Shown here one piece after another: positions 1 to 12,200 of a DNA stretch of 64,000 bases. The position numbers and the translations under genes were made by a program. The DNA comes from Casuarina equisetifolia (Eukaryota; Streptophyta; Magnoliopsida; Fagales; Casuarinaceae), in contig CM052360.1 in NCBI GenBank assembly GCA_028551475.1, forward strand, positions 22,018,682 to 22,082,681. The letters are read 5' to 3'. Numbering within the stretch: position 1 is the stretch's first letter; each line of letters opens with the position of its first letter. Below the pieces are notes generated by a model. That model ran no database searches and had not been told where the DNA came from. It was given only the letters and a program-made list of their open reading frames with translations.

Positions 1-699
1 GTCTCCTATCGCCACCGTCGAAGCCTTCACTGCCGTTAGTTGGTGAAGGCTAGGGGGCCACTCCAAAACTGCAGCATCCTCGGCCCCTGTTTTCTTGCTG
101 GATTCCCTTTCTCCCCTTTCCTAATTTTGCCCTCCCCGTATAAATAGATATATATAGAAATTGCTTCCTCAATACGACAAATTTTATGTCTCCCTTCTAC
201 TATAGACGTTAAGACTCCATATGAGCCTCAATCTTAGTCATGCTATTAAGTTGTTGTTTATTAACGACAATAAAAAAATCATAAAGGCCGTATATCTAGT
301 TCATGAAGCCAATAACATAAAATAAATAAATAAAATCAGGTATTTTTTACTTCCCTAAAAGAAATTCCTGTATTTTATGATGGCTAAGTGAATCCTACAG
401 GTTTTTGGTCTCATTTGAGTATGGATTTTTCCAACAACTTCCCTTGTCTTCCCATGTCTTAGCTTAACTTAACCAATTCTACTAGTGGCCTTATATGTAG
501 GAGATGGTGACTGAAAGGTTTGTTACTCTCGCCTTTAAACATCAATTAGACTCTTTACCAATCCTAGCATGTGATACATGTTGTAAGCTAAATTTGTCCA
601 CAATCTATATCTAATCAAAGACGAGCCCTTAGCTCCCTTGCTATGATTTTAACACCTTGTACTAGAAATAGAAAATTATAAATTGCATATTCAAAATTC
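1..699. other. Unassigned left edge with TATA-like motif
   Basis: I see no convincing coding sequence. The first 130 bases are GC-richer than what follows, and a TATA-like stretch (tataaatagatatatata) begins near 139, so this could be the promoter or 5' end of a gene cut by the window edge. From about 240 the sequence becomes AT-rich and leads into the degenerate LINE. Confidence 0.3.
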
Positions 700-714
700 A
701 AGGTGAAAATTGGA

Positions 715-1860
715 ATGACTACACCTCAATTGTGCAATGAAGGAGCTATATTGAAACCATTGGACAGCTTGAAATCAAGTATCTCTGATACCACTTCCCT
801 CTTGAATAATTTGTATAAGGTAGTTTTTGATGAAATTAATTCCTAAGTAGCCATAAATGGTAAAGTAGATAAAGTTGTAAAAGAGTCAAAAGTAGGTTAT
901 GGCCACTATACCCATTGTAGACTACTCAAAATTTGTTGCATCTACTAGTAGCATTGAAATGCCTTAAAAACTAGTAGCCATGGTAATGGTTAATCAAACT
1001 ACTACATTAGATTACCTTTCCCCAACTTAAAAGGTAAATCAAATTTTGGTAAAACTCCCTTCATAAGTAATTAAGGAAGGTAAAAGTCATTTTGGTAATT
1101 GTCTTGTGGGTTATTTTTTGAATGCTAGCACTTCATATTATGCAATAAAAGAAATTATTAAAAAGTTTTGGGTAAGGATAACTTATTACATATTATTAAC
1201 GCTTTTGTGGATAGATTCTTTTTCTTTCAATTTTCTAATGTTTAGAAGCTAGAAGAATTAATGAAAATTGGAGTATGAGACATAGCTGGTAAACTTTTAT
1301 TTTTTCAAAAATAACATCCTTCTATTAGATTGGAGAAGCTCAAGATATCCATTTATTTCCTTTTAGGTTAAATTGTTTAATGTCCCTTGTGTAGTATGGA
1401 ACAAGATTGGTATGAGCTGTGTTAGTAGTATGCTAGGTAAACCTTTATATATGGACAAAGCTATTCAACAAAAAGTCTGATTATCATATGCTAAAGTCTC
1501 TATTATGATGGATATGGATAGTAAATTTTCTAAAAATTTGATGTCAATATAAGAAACGATGATGTGTTTTAGATTACTATGAAGTATGGTTGGATTTCCT
1601 TTAACTATAAAAAATGTAATTGCTTTGGTCATAAGGATTACACTATTAGAAAAAATGTATAGATTTCAAAGAAGAAATGGCTTTTTTGGAGTTCTAGTTA
1701 TGATAGTAAATCAAAAAGGAAATATTCAAGTTCCACTTATAGGTGTAGTGAATCATGTTAATACCCACGCAATTAGGAAGAATGGTTTTACTTGGGCTGT
1801 TGGTATGAATACTATCAAGCTAGTGTTGCTTCCTATACTACGCAAGGCAATAACCTTAAC
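715..1860 (+). pseudogene. LINE ORF1 remnant (DUF4283 plus zinc knuckle)
   Basis: Fragments spread over several frames match the RNA-binding ORF1p of plant L1 elements. The DUF4283 core is recognisable around 1080-1460, including WNKIGMSCVSSMLGKPLYMD at about 1400-1460. A CCHC-type knuckle follows at about 1612-1655 (CNCFGHKDYT), with at least one of its cysteines lost. ORF1p normally coats the element RNA. No continuous frame survives, so no product is expected. Confidence 0.75.
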
Positions 1861-2045
1861 ATAAACTCAAAATTTATTCCTATTACTAATAAGAGGAGAA
1901 CTCTTAAAAAAAAAGAAGGACAAAGATTGTGTAATCATATTAAAAAACAAGTTTGCTCAACTTGTTGATGACATTTTAGAGTTTTTAAATCTTCTTTGTA
2001 ACTTTAGTGTGGTAAAGAAGGGGGGGAAAAGCCTTTATATCAATG

Positions 2046-4870
2046 AATGTTTTATCTTGGAAAGTGAAGGGCCTTAATAAATGCCTTAAAAAATAAAAAG
2101 TGGTTAACTTTGTATGTTTTTATATCTCAAACTCCACATGTTATTATTTTGATAAAGTATAGGATAAAAGAAGATAATAAAAATTTTGTTATCAATAATA
2201 TATTTATTGGTTGGAATTAGTCTCACAGTTACTTGCACTCCATGATTGGAAGAATATCGATTTTATGAAAAGCATTTAAGTTGTAACTTTCAATTCAAGG
2301 AACTTCATCTTAAGCTACCTATTGCTGCATCGATAAGTTAATTTTATCATCTTTCTTATTATCTACTATCTATGCAACCAATTTCGAATTTCAACGTAAG
2401 GAATTATGAGCAAATATTAAGCTTGTTTTTATCCCAAAATGTTAGAAATATTCCTTGGCTACTAAGGGGTGATTTTAATTAAATTCAACATATAAAAATG
2501 AATGCATTAGTCCAATTGTTAGATGAATGTGGGGCATGGAGGATCTCTATGACATGATTGAAAAATTAAAAATTGATGGAATCTTCCTTTATTATTTCTT
2601 TCTTTACTTGATTTAATAAAAGCTTAGCATAAAATTAGAGCTAGCAAGATTGATAGAGCGTTAATCAATACAAAATGGATTCTCAAATTTGATAAGTTTT
2701 CTATTGAATTCTTGATTCCATTGGTGTGAAATTATTCTGCTTCATTAATTAAGCTAGATACTACTCATAGAAGGAAAAAAATGCCTTTCAGATTCTTTAA
2801 CTTTTAGATAGATAATATTAATTTTATGGATATTTTTAATTTTGGGGTGCAACAAAAAGTCAATGGCACCAAAATATTCAAAGTTGTGAAGAAGCTAAAA
2901 GCACTTAAGACACAACTTAAAAATCTCAACTCTACTCAATTTGATGATTTACGTTAGAAGGTAAAGGTTGCTAAAAAATAACTTTAACAAGTTCAATTTT
3001 ATCTATAATTTGACCCTTTGAACATAGTTATGCATTTGGAGGAAATGATAAAAATGGAGCCACTAGTTACATTGAGTGAATGTGAGAAAATCCTTTTAAA
3101 ATAAAATCAATGAATCTTTGGTTGAAAAAGGAAGATAATAATAACAAAATATTTTTTTTCATCTTTGATGTGTAGAAGAACCTAAAACAAAATTACTCAT
3201 CTAATACAAAAAGATTGTTCTACTATTTTTGAGAATGATGCCTAATGTAATGTTATCATTGCATATTATAATCTATACTTAATAGTTCTCTAATAATAAA
3301 AAAATATTTTTTTTCATCTTTGATGTGTAGAAGAACCTAAAACAAAATCACTCATCTAATACAAAAAGATTGTTCTACTATTTTTTATAATGATGCTAAT
3401 GTAATGCTATCATTACATATTATAAATCTATACTTAATAGCTCTCTTACTAACAACATTCACACTAAAAGTTATGCTTTCTTATTTCATGAGAGTACAAA
3501 TGACTTGTTAAATTTACCTATTTTTGAATGATCAAATGTGATTAGAGTTATTTGAAGGTTTTATGATTTCAAAGCTCTTGTTCTTGATTGCGACAATAGT
3601 TTATTTTACTAGAAAGTTTGGCCTACTCTTGGATATGATATAGAAGATGCAATGTTAGGTCTTTTCTAATCCAAGAAATTATTAAAAAGCTATTAATATT
3701 ATTGTGTTGTGCTTAGTTCTAAAAACTTTTAATCCTAGTTGCATAAAGTATTTCTAAACAATTGTTTGTTGTAATGTTCTATATAAAAATGATCTTTAAA
3801 CTGCTTTTAGAAAGGATAAGCCTTATCTTTCATATTATAGTTAGCCAAAATCAAACTAATTTTATCAAGGGTCGTTATATATCTAAAAATATTATATTTT
3901 GTCAAGAGTTGTTTCATAATTATCACAAAGGAGATAAAGGTAAGCATGTTGTCATTAAAATTGATCTTATAAAAGCTTATAACATGGTTGAATGAGATGT
4001 AATATTAGGAATCTTTCAAGTCATTCATACTCAAATATTTCTATTAACTTCAATTGTAAACATGTTAGCTTTTTTAAGAATACCAATGGGTTAAGGTAAG
4101 GAGATCTCTTGTCTCTTTATTTAATTGTTCTTGTCATGAAGATTTTTAACAGGATTATTACTAAGCAAACTTCTACTTTTAATTTCAAATTTTATTGGTG
4201 TTGGAAAGAAGGAAAAATAACTCACCTTTGCTTTGTAGATGATTTATTTTTATTTACTCATGGGGATGTTAAATGGGGGTTATGTCTCAATGACATTTCG
4301 GAGGACTTTATAACACTAACATGTTTATGTTTTAATCCTAGCAAATATCAAATGTTTCTTTTCAAGACTCATAGAAAAAGAAAAACCTTTAAAATTGGAT
4401 CACATCTAATTTCTTATGGGAAATCTCCCTATTAGGTATCTTAGTGTTCACCTTATTAGAAAAATGCTTACTTACACTAATTGTAAGGTTTTGATAAAAA
4501 ATCATGAGAAGAATTAATGATGGGAATGAAACATTTCAATTATGTAAGAAGATTACAATTAGCAAAACTTAGTTTTTACTTCTATTTGTATCTTAGGATG
4601 TAAATGTTCCTTCTTTTAAAACGAACCATTTATAAGACTAAGAAGAAGATTTTGTACTTTCTATGGGTAGGTAATCCAAAAGATCATAAAAGTCACAAGA
4701 TTGCTCACAGGTTGTTTGTTTACCTAAAAAAAAAAAAAAGGACTAAGGCTACTAGACTTTAAAATGTGGAACAAGGATCTATTAAGATAGTCACTTTAGA
4801 ATTTTACCAATATTCTAAGTTCATCCATATAGAGTAAATGAATTCACAATACTAAATATATGAGAACTTT
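2046..4870 (+). pseudogene. LINE ORF2 remnant (endonuclease/RT)
   Basis: The endonuclease N-terminus starts near 2046. The RT fingers/palm region is readable at 3762-3995 (QTNFIKGR, then VVIKIDLIKAYNMVE) and the catalytic box at about 4217-4260 (THLCFVDDLFLFTHGD). The second residue of the box is V where most plant LINEs have A. The aspartates are intact, but surrounding stops and frameshifts abolish the gene. Fragments such as FLWVGNPKDH (about 4660) show that the C-terminal domain continues into the 3' region. Confidence 0.75.
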
Positions 4871-5599
4871 AGTTAAATATCTTGACATTAAAGAAACTAT
4901 GACATGAATTCAAAGAGTTCTTTTGAAGTTGTGACAAATTCTTACATCTACGCTTTCTAAACCTTTTATTGTTATAAAAAGACATACAAGGAATTGTGCC
5001 ACGTTCATGCTGAGGTTGAATGGTAAGTGAAATCAACAAACATAACTTCATTAAATAGCTTATATGTAAGAACAAATTTTCAGTAACAAAAGTAATATCC
5101 CAATGACTACGCTTAATTGACATGTATTGTAATCTTTATGGGTAGGTCACCTTTATTTTTGCAATGTACTTGGATTGGATATATTTGTAGAAGTATTCTT
5201 ACACAACAAAGCCTTTATAGGATCACGAGTAACTAAAACTTTGAACTATAATGGATTATTAAAGTCATTAAAGAAAAGAATTTCATTGTAAAGCTTCTTA
5301 ATTTTTTTTAATATGTGTCTATTGTATATGGTCTGAATGAAATCATAAATGTTTTAAAAAAGAACTCTATTAAGATATCAATCTATTACCTAAAATTAGA
5401 AAAGTAGTATATGAGATAGTATCTTTATTTATAAATATTAAATCCTTTTAGGTAAATGTTTTGTTGTGTTAAAGTTAAAAGACTCTAAATTTCATTTTCT
5501 CTTAGATGAATTGTACTAGTGAGATATGCTCTTACACTTTTTTATTCTTTTATTCTTTGATGAATAAGCTCATATATTGATAAATAAAAAAAATTATAC

Positions 5600-7380
5600 T
5601 TTAGTTGACTTTTAGTTTTATAATTTGTATTATGGCCAATTTCAATTTCTTAGTCCTACATTTGTGCAATATTCAATGAATATTTTAATGTACTAAAATA
5701 AACTTATTCAGCTTTCATGTGTATTTCTAATACTATCGAACTATACTTCTAATGTATATTGAATGTTTAATATGATAGTACATCATAATCTCTAATTCAT
5801 ATTAAATTTTTAAAAACAATTTATCTACCCTTTCAAGTGTTTTAAGTACAAAACAACAAAGACTTCGGCGACAAAATGACAAAACAAAAAGATTAGCTTA
5901 ACAATACAAGATCAAATCAAAAGCCTAGAAAAGAAACACCTGAAAAGTGGTGCCTACAAGAAGTCATAGTTAACTGTAAAAATATGGGTTTGTTGCCACT
6001 CTCGTGGAAGATCAGTAAATGACCGAACTAATGTCGACAAAAACTAAGAGGACAGGTTGGAAAGCGTGCAGTTTGTCGTCCTTCCGATGACTGGTTTGAA
6101 AGCAAGCACATTAAAAAATATTATTTGTCTTTTGTTTGTTTCTTCTTATTAAAACTTTTTATTTCATAATTAAGCCATGATGAGTCAAAAGTAGCTCCGT
6201 CTTTAATATGGATGTCAATCAAAGATCCAAATCATTTTATGGAACAATATTTTAGCCCACTTGATGATGCTTCGTAAAAAGGGCGTAATGTTTGAGCGCA
6301 ATGAGAACTAAAACTAAGAGGATAGGCAGGAAACTATACAAGTGGCCGTCTAAAAAAACACGTTATAATTTTCATGAGGATACGCTGGAAAGCATGGCGA
6401 TTCAAAGGAGTACAAGGCTTTAATATTTTTTCTTGGGTTATATTTATGAATGACATAAGATTTAAAAACTTAACTTAAAAAGTTAACTAAAAAATTTAAT
6501 AAACATTTTATTTATTTATCATTACAAAACACCACATTTTCATGTCAAACTTTCATCCCATACACTAAAAAGTCATCAATGATATTTTGTAAAATACTTT
6601 GATTGTTCATCAGATTTTAAAAGAAAACACCTTATAGCTTTAGAGAAAAAAAGGTGAGAATGCGGAGCACTAGTTCATAAATGACAGAGTGAGCGTCCTC
6701 TTATGGAGGCAGATTAAAATATGCAAAGCTGAGGAAACCCAAACAACACCTAATTAGGATATAACCCTATCTCTTTATATATAACTCGCAGAGCCAATAA
6801 GGTTCTAAGCTTTCCTAGTCTCTAAGATCAAGGTTTTCCAAATCAAGGTTTTGATTTAGATCAATCTTGTTCATAGGGATATGATGATCCTTGATTAAAA
6901 GCGATAACTGAAAAGATAACGCCAAATGATAAGCAGTTGGTTATAACATAATTATATGCTATGTGAAGGGTTTTGATTGGCTGTCAGTCTCTTACATAAG
7001 AGATGCTAAATAAGCTTATGATTATGCGGATTAATCAACCTAGATCCGATTTACGTTTCTCGACGTAGAAACGAAGGGCCTTTACGTCTCGCCGTATCGA
7101 TTTCTTGCAACGGCGACTACAAGAAACTTTACTCAAGTGAAGGCAAACAGAAAGTGGGATGATGGGACCCTGACTCGTACTGTCAAATTCAGAACCTAAA
7201 AGCTCGGAACTTTCCAGGACGAGAAATTACGATTAACGTACTTTCCAGGACGAGAAATTAGCTTCAGAAGAAGCAGCCACGCGCTCGTATGTTGAGGGCA
7301 GCTGCGTTACAGTAAGTGACCTTTTAGAGTCAGATACCAGACGTAAATGAGATGTCGTCATCAGCACGTACCAAAAAAAT
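5600..7380. other. Unassigned intergenic DNA with small repeats
   Basis: No coding region is supported. A short segment is repeated in direct orientation: about 6040-6082 and 6311-6352 share aaaactaagagga followed by a similar tail. A 21-base segment (7209-7229) recurs at 7240-7260, a 31-bp-period tandem duplication. GC content rises after about 6650, and a TATA-like ctctttatatataac lies near 6770, so an old promoter is possible. Confidence 0.4.
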
Positions 7381-7397
7381 ATTTTCATTTTTTAATA

Positions 7398-7412
7398 TGC
7401 ATGGGGGAGAGG

Positions 7413-7446
<34 letters not shown>
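7398..7446. repeat. (GA)n microsatellite
   Basis: A purine tract with about 16 consecutive GA dinucleotides, preceded by interrupted GGGGGA units. It ends a few bases before the target-site duplication of the adjacent full-length LINE. Confidence 0.95.
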
Positions 7447-7447
<1 letters not shown>

Positions 7448-7451
7448 GAGG

Positions 7452-7461
7452 GGTTGATGGC
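7452..7461 (+). repeat. LINE target-site duplication, 5' copy
   Basis: The ten bases ggttgatggc occur here, immediately before the LINE 5' UTR, and again at 13582-13591 directly after the poly(A) tail. This is the expected signature of target-primed reverse transcription. It fixes the element as 7462-13581. Confidence 0.8.
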
Positions 7462-7565
7462 GGTAAATAAAGATATTTTATGGTATTACGATGCTGCTAA
7501 ATCATTGGAGAAGACAAAAGGAAGATGAAGGAACAATGAGATAGTTTGAATGTAGGAAGAATTGT

Positions 7566-9248
7566 GTGACAAAGAGATTTAAGAGGAGCGACTCCGCCCA
7601 CTGCGGGGATCCAAAAATGAATCTATCATCATCGGAAACCGAGGAAGCTTCGCCGGGGGTCAATTGCAAGCAACCCGGCAGTTTTCCCCACAAATCCTAT
7701 AGAGTAGCTGTTTCTAGGCCGCCAGAAACTGTAGAGATGTTACCGGACATTCCCAAGATCTTGATGCAGGGACATGAGCCAGTCACCATCGAAGGAACCC
7801 CGAACATAATTTTTTCAGATGAGGAATTGTTGGCGGCAGCGAATTTTCACAGAACAACCCTAATTGCAAAGTTCTGTGGGAAGCGTCCACCGGTTGCGGA
7901 ATTTGAACGCTATGTGAATTCTGAATGGGGTTTAGACAAAACAGCCACCGTGGGTTTCAAATCTCCACGCGAAATTTCTGTGCACCTTCAAACTGAGTCA
8001 GATTTTGCGAAAGCGTGGTCGCGCGAGGAAAGAATCTTAAACGGGGTTCGATTTCTTTTATTTCGTTTGGAAGAGGGAGGACATGGGGAACCAACGACGG
8101 CAGCACATTGGATCCGATTACCTGGACTCCCGAGCACGTTGCACAATCCGGGAGCTTTAGAGAAAATAGTAAATCAACTGGGTCACTACCTGCGTTCAGA
8201 TTTGCGGACACAAAAATTCAAACATCCGGCATATGCACGAATGTGTTTGGAGCTAGATATGGCGGAGACGCTGCCGGAAAAGTTTTGGGTTACTCCAGGA
8301 TCCCAAAAACCTTACATTCAAGTGATTGAGTATGAAACTTGGATCGGATACTGCTCTCACTGCCAAATCCAAGGTCATGAACGGAAGAGGTGTCGCAAGT
8401 TACAGGGCTGTGGGACAGATGCTCGACGATATGTTTCAAAGGAAATGGAAGGAACGGGTATGATACGGAAGGCCCAGGCTGAGCAGAGCGCGCATGAGAA
8501 GGTTGAGGGCAGAGCGCGCAAGCAAGCAGAGCGTACTGAAGTAGAAAGGCTACCAGCTGTTCAACAAAATGTCTCTAACGAAGATTTCACAACAATGAAG
8601 CTGCTTAAGAGTATTCCAAAGCTGAAGAGTAAAATAGAAACAATATCAAGTAACAAAGAGATATCAGATCAGGAGATTTCAGGATTGAAGGAAAGTGGAA
8701 CAACGCTAGATGATCAAGATGAAGCTTTAAAAAACAAGGCAAGACTACAAAAAATGGAGGAGGAACTTTTCAAGGAGCAACAAGAATTCAATAGAAAAAG
8801 AATGGGTGTAACATATAGGAGGTCAAATGTTCGAGAAAATGCAATTATGAAAGGAGGAGGAAAGGAAAGGACAAAGCAAATTGTTAAGGAAGATATAAGA
8901 CCAAGGCGACATCTAAAAAGTGAAATACATAAAAGGGAGGAAGAATGGGAAGAAGGAAAGACAATGAAATTCATAGAAAACGAAGGGCTAGTGGAAAAGA
9001 AAATGGCTTCTCAAAATAATAAATCCTCGGAGGACATGCAAATAAGAAATCAGTTTGGAGTATTGACAGAGGAAGATTTGGAAAATGAATTGAAGAAAAT
9101 CTTACAAAACACAGAGCAACAAGAAAAAGACAAGGAAGACAATCTCATATTAAAAGATTCAAAAACTCATCAAAGTTCATATATAAATGGAAGTGATAGC
9201 AGGTCAACTGCCATGGATGGTAAAATACTTACCACCTCTTATGTCTAG
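7566..9248 (+). CDS. LINE ORF1 protein (DUF4283, CCHC knuckle)
   Basis: An uninterrupted 560-residue frame. The first ~60 residues look unstructured. Residues about 78-245 match the DUF4283 domain of plant LINE ORF1 proteins (FSDEELLAAANFHR near the start). Residues 263-276 form a perfect C-X2-C-X4-H-X4-C zinc knuckle (CSHCQIQGHERKRC). The remainder, about 290-560, is Lys/Glu-rich with coiled-coil character. ORF1p binds element RNA to form the retrotransposition particle. The first in-frame ATG lies at 7614, so the start at 7566 (GTG-like context in the open frame) is uncertain; initiation a few codons downstream is likely. The intact frame contrasts with the ruined ORF2 and could supply ORF1p in trans if transcribed. 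Confidence 0.85.
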   Translation: MTKRFKRSDSAHCGDPKMNLSSSETEEASPGVNCKQPGSFPHKSYRVAVSRPPETVEMLPDIPKILMQGHEPVTIEGTPNIIFSDEELLAAANFHRTTLIAKFCGKRPPVAEFERYVNSEWGLDKTATVGFKSPREISVHLQTESDFAKAWSREERILNGVRFLLFRLEEGGHGEPTTAAHWIRLPGLPSTLHNPGALEKIVNQLGHYLRSDLRTQKFKHPAYARMCLELDMAETLPEKFWVTPGSQKPYIQVIEYETWIGYCSHCQIQGHERKRCRKLQGCGTDARRYVSKEMEGTGMIRKAQAEQSAHEKVEGRARKQAERTEVERLPAVQQNVSNEDFTTMKLLKSIPKLKSKIETISSNKEISDQEISGLKESGTTLDDQDEALKNKARLQKMEEELFKEQQEFNRKRMGVTYRRSNVRENAIMKGGGKERTKQIVKEDIRPRRHLKSEIHKREEEWEEGKTMKFIENEGLVEKKMASQNNKSSEDMQIRNQFGVLTEEDLENELKKILQNTEQQEKDKEDNLILKDSKTHQSSYINGSDSRSTAMDGKILTTSYV

Positions 9249-12200
9249 CTTTATAATATGGAATATTAGAGGACTAAGTCCTCTAGAAAAATTGGATTTT
9301 CTTACGAGAATTCAATAGAAATAGAATAGCTATAGTAGCTCTTTTGGAACCAAAACATTTTGGTGAACAATTGAGTCAAACAGCAAGGAGGTTGGGTTTT
9401 CTCAATTTTTTGCATTGCAATCCAGAAAATACGCATATATGGTTAATGTGGAAAACAGAAGTAAGGGTGTCATTAGTAGTTTGTTGTAATCAGAGTATAA
9501 CAGTGGATGTGTAAATGGACGGGAAACAGTTTTTAGCAACAATAGTATATGCAAGCACAGATTATGTTAGAAGGCAAGGACTATGGCATCATTTAGAGGG
9601 AATTCAAACTGTGGGTAAACCGTGGATAATAGGAGGAGATTTTAATTCCATAGTTGGTCTGGATGAAAAGAGAGGAAGGAGACAATACTCTGTTGTGGCA
9701 AGTAGAGAATTCCAAGACTTTATTTGTCACCAGGGATTGAAAGATTGTGGATTTATGGGTTCTCCTTATACGTGGTGTAATAATGTACAAGGAACACAAA
9801 GAATATGGACAAGATTGGATAGAATACTTTGCAATTTGGAGGCATCCATGACTTTTACCTCCCTGAAGGTGAAGCATTTACCTAGAGTAGGATTAGATCA
9901 TTCACCATTGTTGATATAGTTGAGTGGGGCATATAGAGGAACCAAGTCATTTCATTTTCAGAAACAATGATTAGAAGTGGCATCAATAAAAGATTTGATA
10001 ACAAGACAGTGGACAGGAAATTCAATGGAGACACCATGGATACGTTTGCATTTGAGAAGTATAAAGGTTAAAAAAGCCTTGCAAGAGTGGCAAAAGCAAA
10101 ATGAAAGTAATAAGGAACAAAGAATAACAGATCTTACAGAGCAGGTGCAAGCAAAGGAATGTCAGTTGCAAGAGGCATGGTCAGAAACTATTTTCAAAGA
10201 GCTACAAACATTGCAAGAACAATTGATAGAGCTTATCAAAAAAGAAGAAAATGTGTTAAGAGATAAAGCCCAAGTCAAATGGCTACAGGAAGGGGATCGA
10301 AACTCGAGATACTTCCACGCGTGTATCAGGGATAGACGCCAAGCATCTCAATTTAACTTTCAACTACCAGATGGAATGAGGATAGATGATGTGGAGATTT
10401 TGGGACCTATGGCTGTAGACTTTTATAAGGAGTTGTTGACGTCACACAAGACACAACAAGATGATAATGAAATGGAGGATTTCTTCAGCCCAATTCCAAA
10501 TATAGTAACAACAGAACAAAATGAAATCCTATGTAAAATTCCAACATGGGAGGAAGTGCAACAGACAATAAAAAGTCTAGATCATGATAATGTTCCAGGT
10601 CTAGATGGATTTACTAGTAATTTCTTCAAGGCTGCTCAAGAGGTGGTTAAGGCAGATATACTTAATGCAATTGTTGATTTTTTTAGGGGGGGTCACATTC
10701 CAAGAAGTACAACAGCAACCGTATTATCATTGATCCCCAAAGTTGCTTAGCCAAGTAGCTTTTCAGATATTAGACCAATCAGTTTGTGTACTTATAGATA
10801 TAAGATATTAGCAAAGCTTCTTAACGATAGGCTAGCTAAGATTCTTCCTTAAGTAATATCTTTAGAACAATCTGGTTTTGTGAAGGATAGATCAATACAA
10901 GAAAACATAGCTTTAGCACAGGAAATGGTTCATGAAATAAACCGAAAGGTGCCAGGGGGTAATGTTGTAATCAAAATGGATATGTCAAAAGCATATGATA
11001 GGATGGAATGGTCTTTTTTATTGAAAGTAATGCGGAGATTCGGATTTTCAGAGACATGGATTGACATGATATATAGATGTATTTCGAACAACTGGTTTTC
11101 CATACAGCTATAAGGAAAAAAGTTTGGCTTTTTTCACTCCACAAGGGGGTTGTGTCAAGGAGATCCTTTGTCACCAAGTTTGTTCATATTAGCACAAGAA
11201 GCGTTATCTCGTAAGTTGAAACAATTAATGCAAGTTGGGGATATTGGAAGCTATAAAGGAACGAATGATTTTGGATATGTCTCACACTTGCTATATGCAA
11301 ATGATATGATAGTTTTTCTAAACGGGAGACAAAGATCCATTCAGAAGTTTATGGACTTATTGCAGATATATGAGCGAAATAGTGGACAAAAAGTAAATGT
11401 GGCTAAATGTAATTTTTTAGTGGCAAAGAAGATGTCCCATCATCAAAAACAACAAATTCAAAATTGGACAGGATTTTCACCAGCAGAATTACCAATGAAG
11501 CACTTAGGAGCTTTGCTTTTTAAGGGAAGATCAAAAAGGAGTTATTTTGATGAGATTATGAGAAAAATTACGGGGTGAATTTCCAATTGGAAGAATCGTT
11601 ATCTTTCTCATGGAGGGAAATTAGTACTTATCAAGAGTGTTTTGTCATCCATTCTTATCCACTGTTTATCGGTAACTAAAGCTCTAAAGGTAGTGTTATA
11701 CGAAATAAACAAGCAAATGTCTGAATTCTTATGGAGTCATATGGGAGAGCATAGAGCACATTAGGTGGGGTGGGAAAAAGCATGCCGCCCTAAGGAAGAA
11801 GGTAGACTGGGAATAAGAGACATGAACATGGTTATGGCGTGCTTTTTAGTGAAAATGGCTTGGAACTATATTAAAGGAGATTCTTTGTGGGAAAAATTCA
11901 TGCGAAGAAAGTATGGAAATCCAATGGAAGTTTGTCATCAACCAAGATATGCTAAACCCTCACATTGTTGGAGGGCTATTAAAACTCACATTGCTTTTAT
12001 TTTGCAGCATAGTAGATGGGTGATTCGAAATGGAGAACGCTCTTTCTGGACAGATAAATGGTTAGATGAGATATTATGGCATCCATCATGTGATGACAAT
12101 GCAAGGAGTATTCGCGAAGCCATGGAGGATCCAGAGTTTCTCGAGGACAATTTATCCACAAAGCAATTGGAACAAGCACGTCGCATAATCATCTCCAATG

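Larger units (their letters stand above)
700..5596 (+). mobile_element. Degenerate near-full-length LINE (family B)
   Basis: This is an old L1-type plant non-LTR retrotransposon with many frameshifts and stops. An ORF1 remnant runs from about 715 to 1900. ORF2 begins near 2046 with the endonuclease start (MNVLSWKVKGLN). Reverse transcriptase remnants lie at 3762-4435 and the zinc-binding C-terminus and 3' UTR at about 4450-5596. The 3' end matches the other family B copies in this window. An A-run inside the coding part (about 4720-4739) looks like later slippage. A 180-bp stretch near 3120-3300 is locally duplicated at about 3300-3470 (both contain catctttgatgtgtagaaga). It has no RNase H domain. 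The 5' boundary is approximate. Confidence 0.85.

Noticed and set aside
4869..5123. 84-codon open frame on minus strand
   Set aside because: Antisense to the LINE C-terminal region and 3' UTR; no domain.
7957..8211. Open frames overlapping the LINE ORF1 (7502-7693, 7957-8211, 8015-8329, 8714-8974)
   Set aside because: Shadow frames of ORF1, which has the recognised DUF4283 and zinc-knuckle domains.
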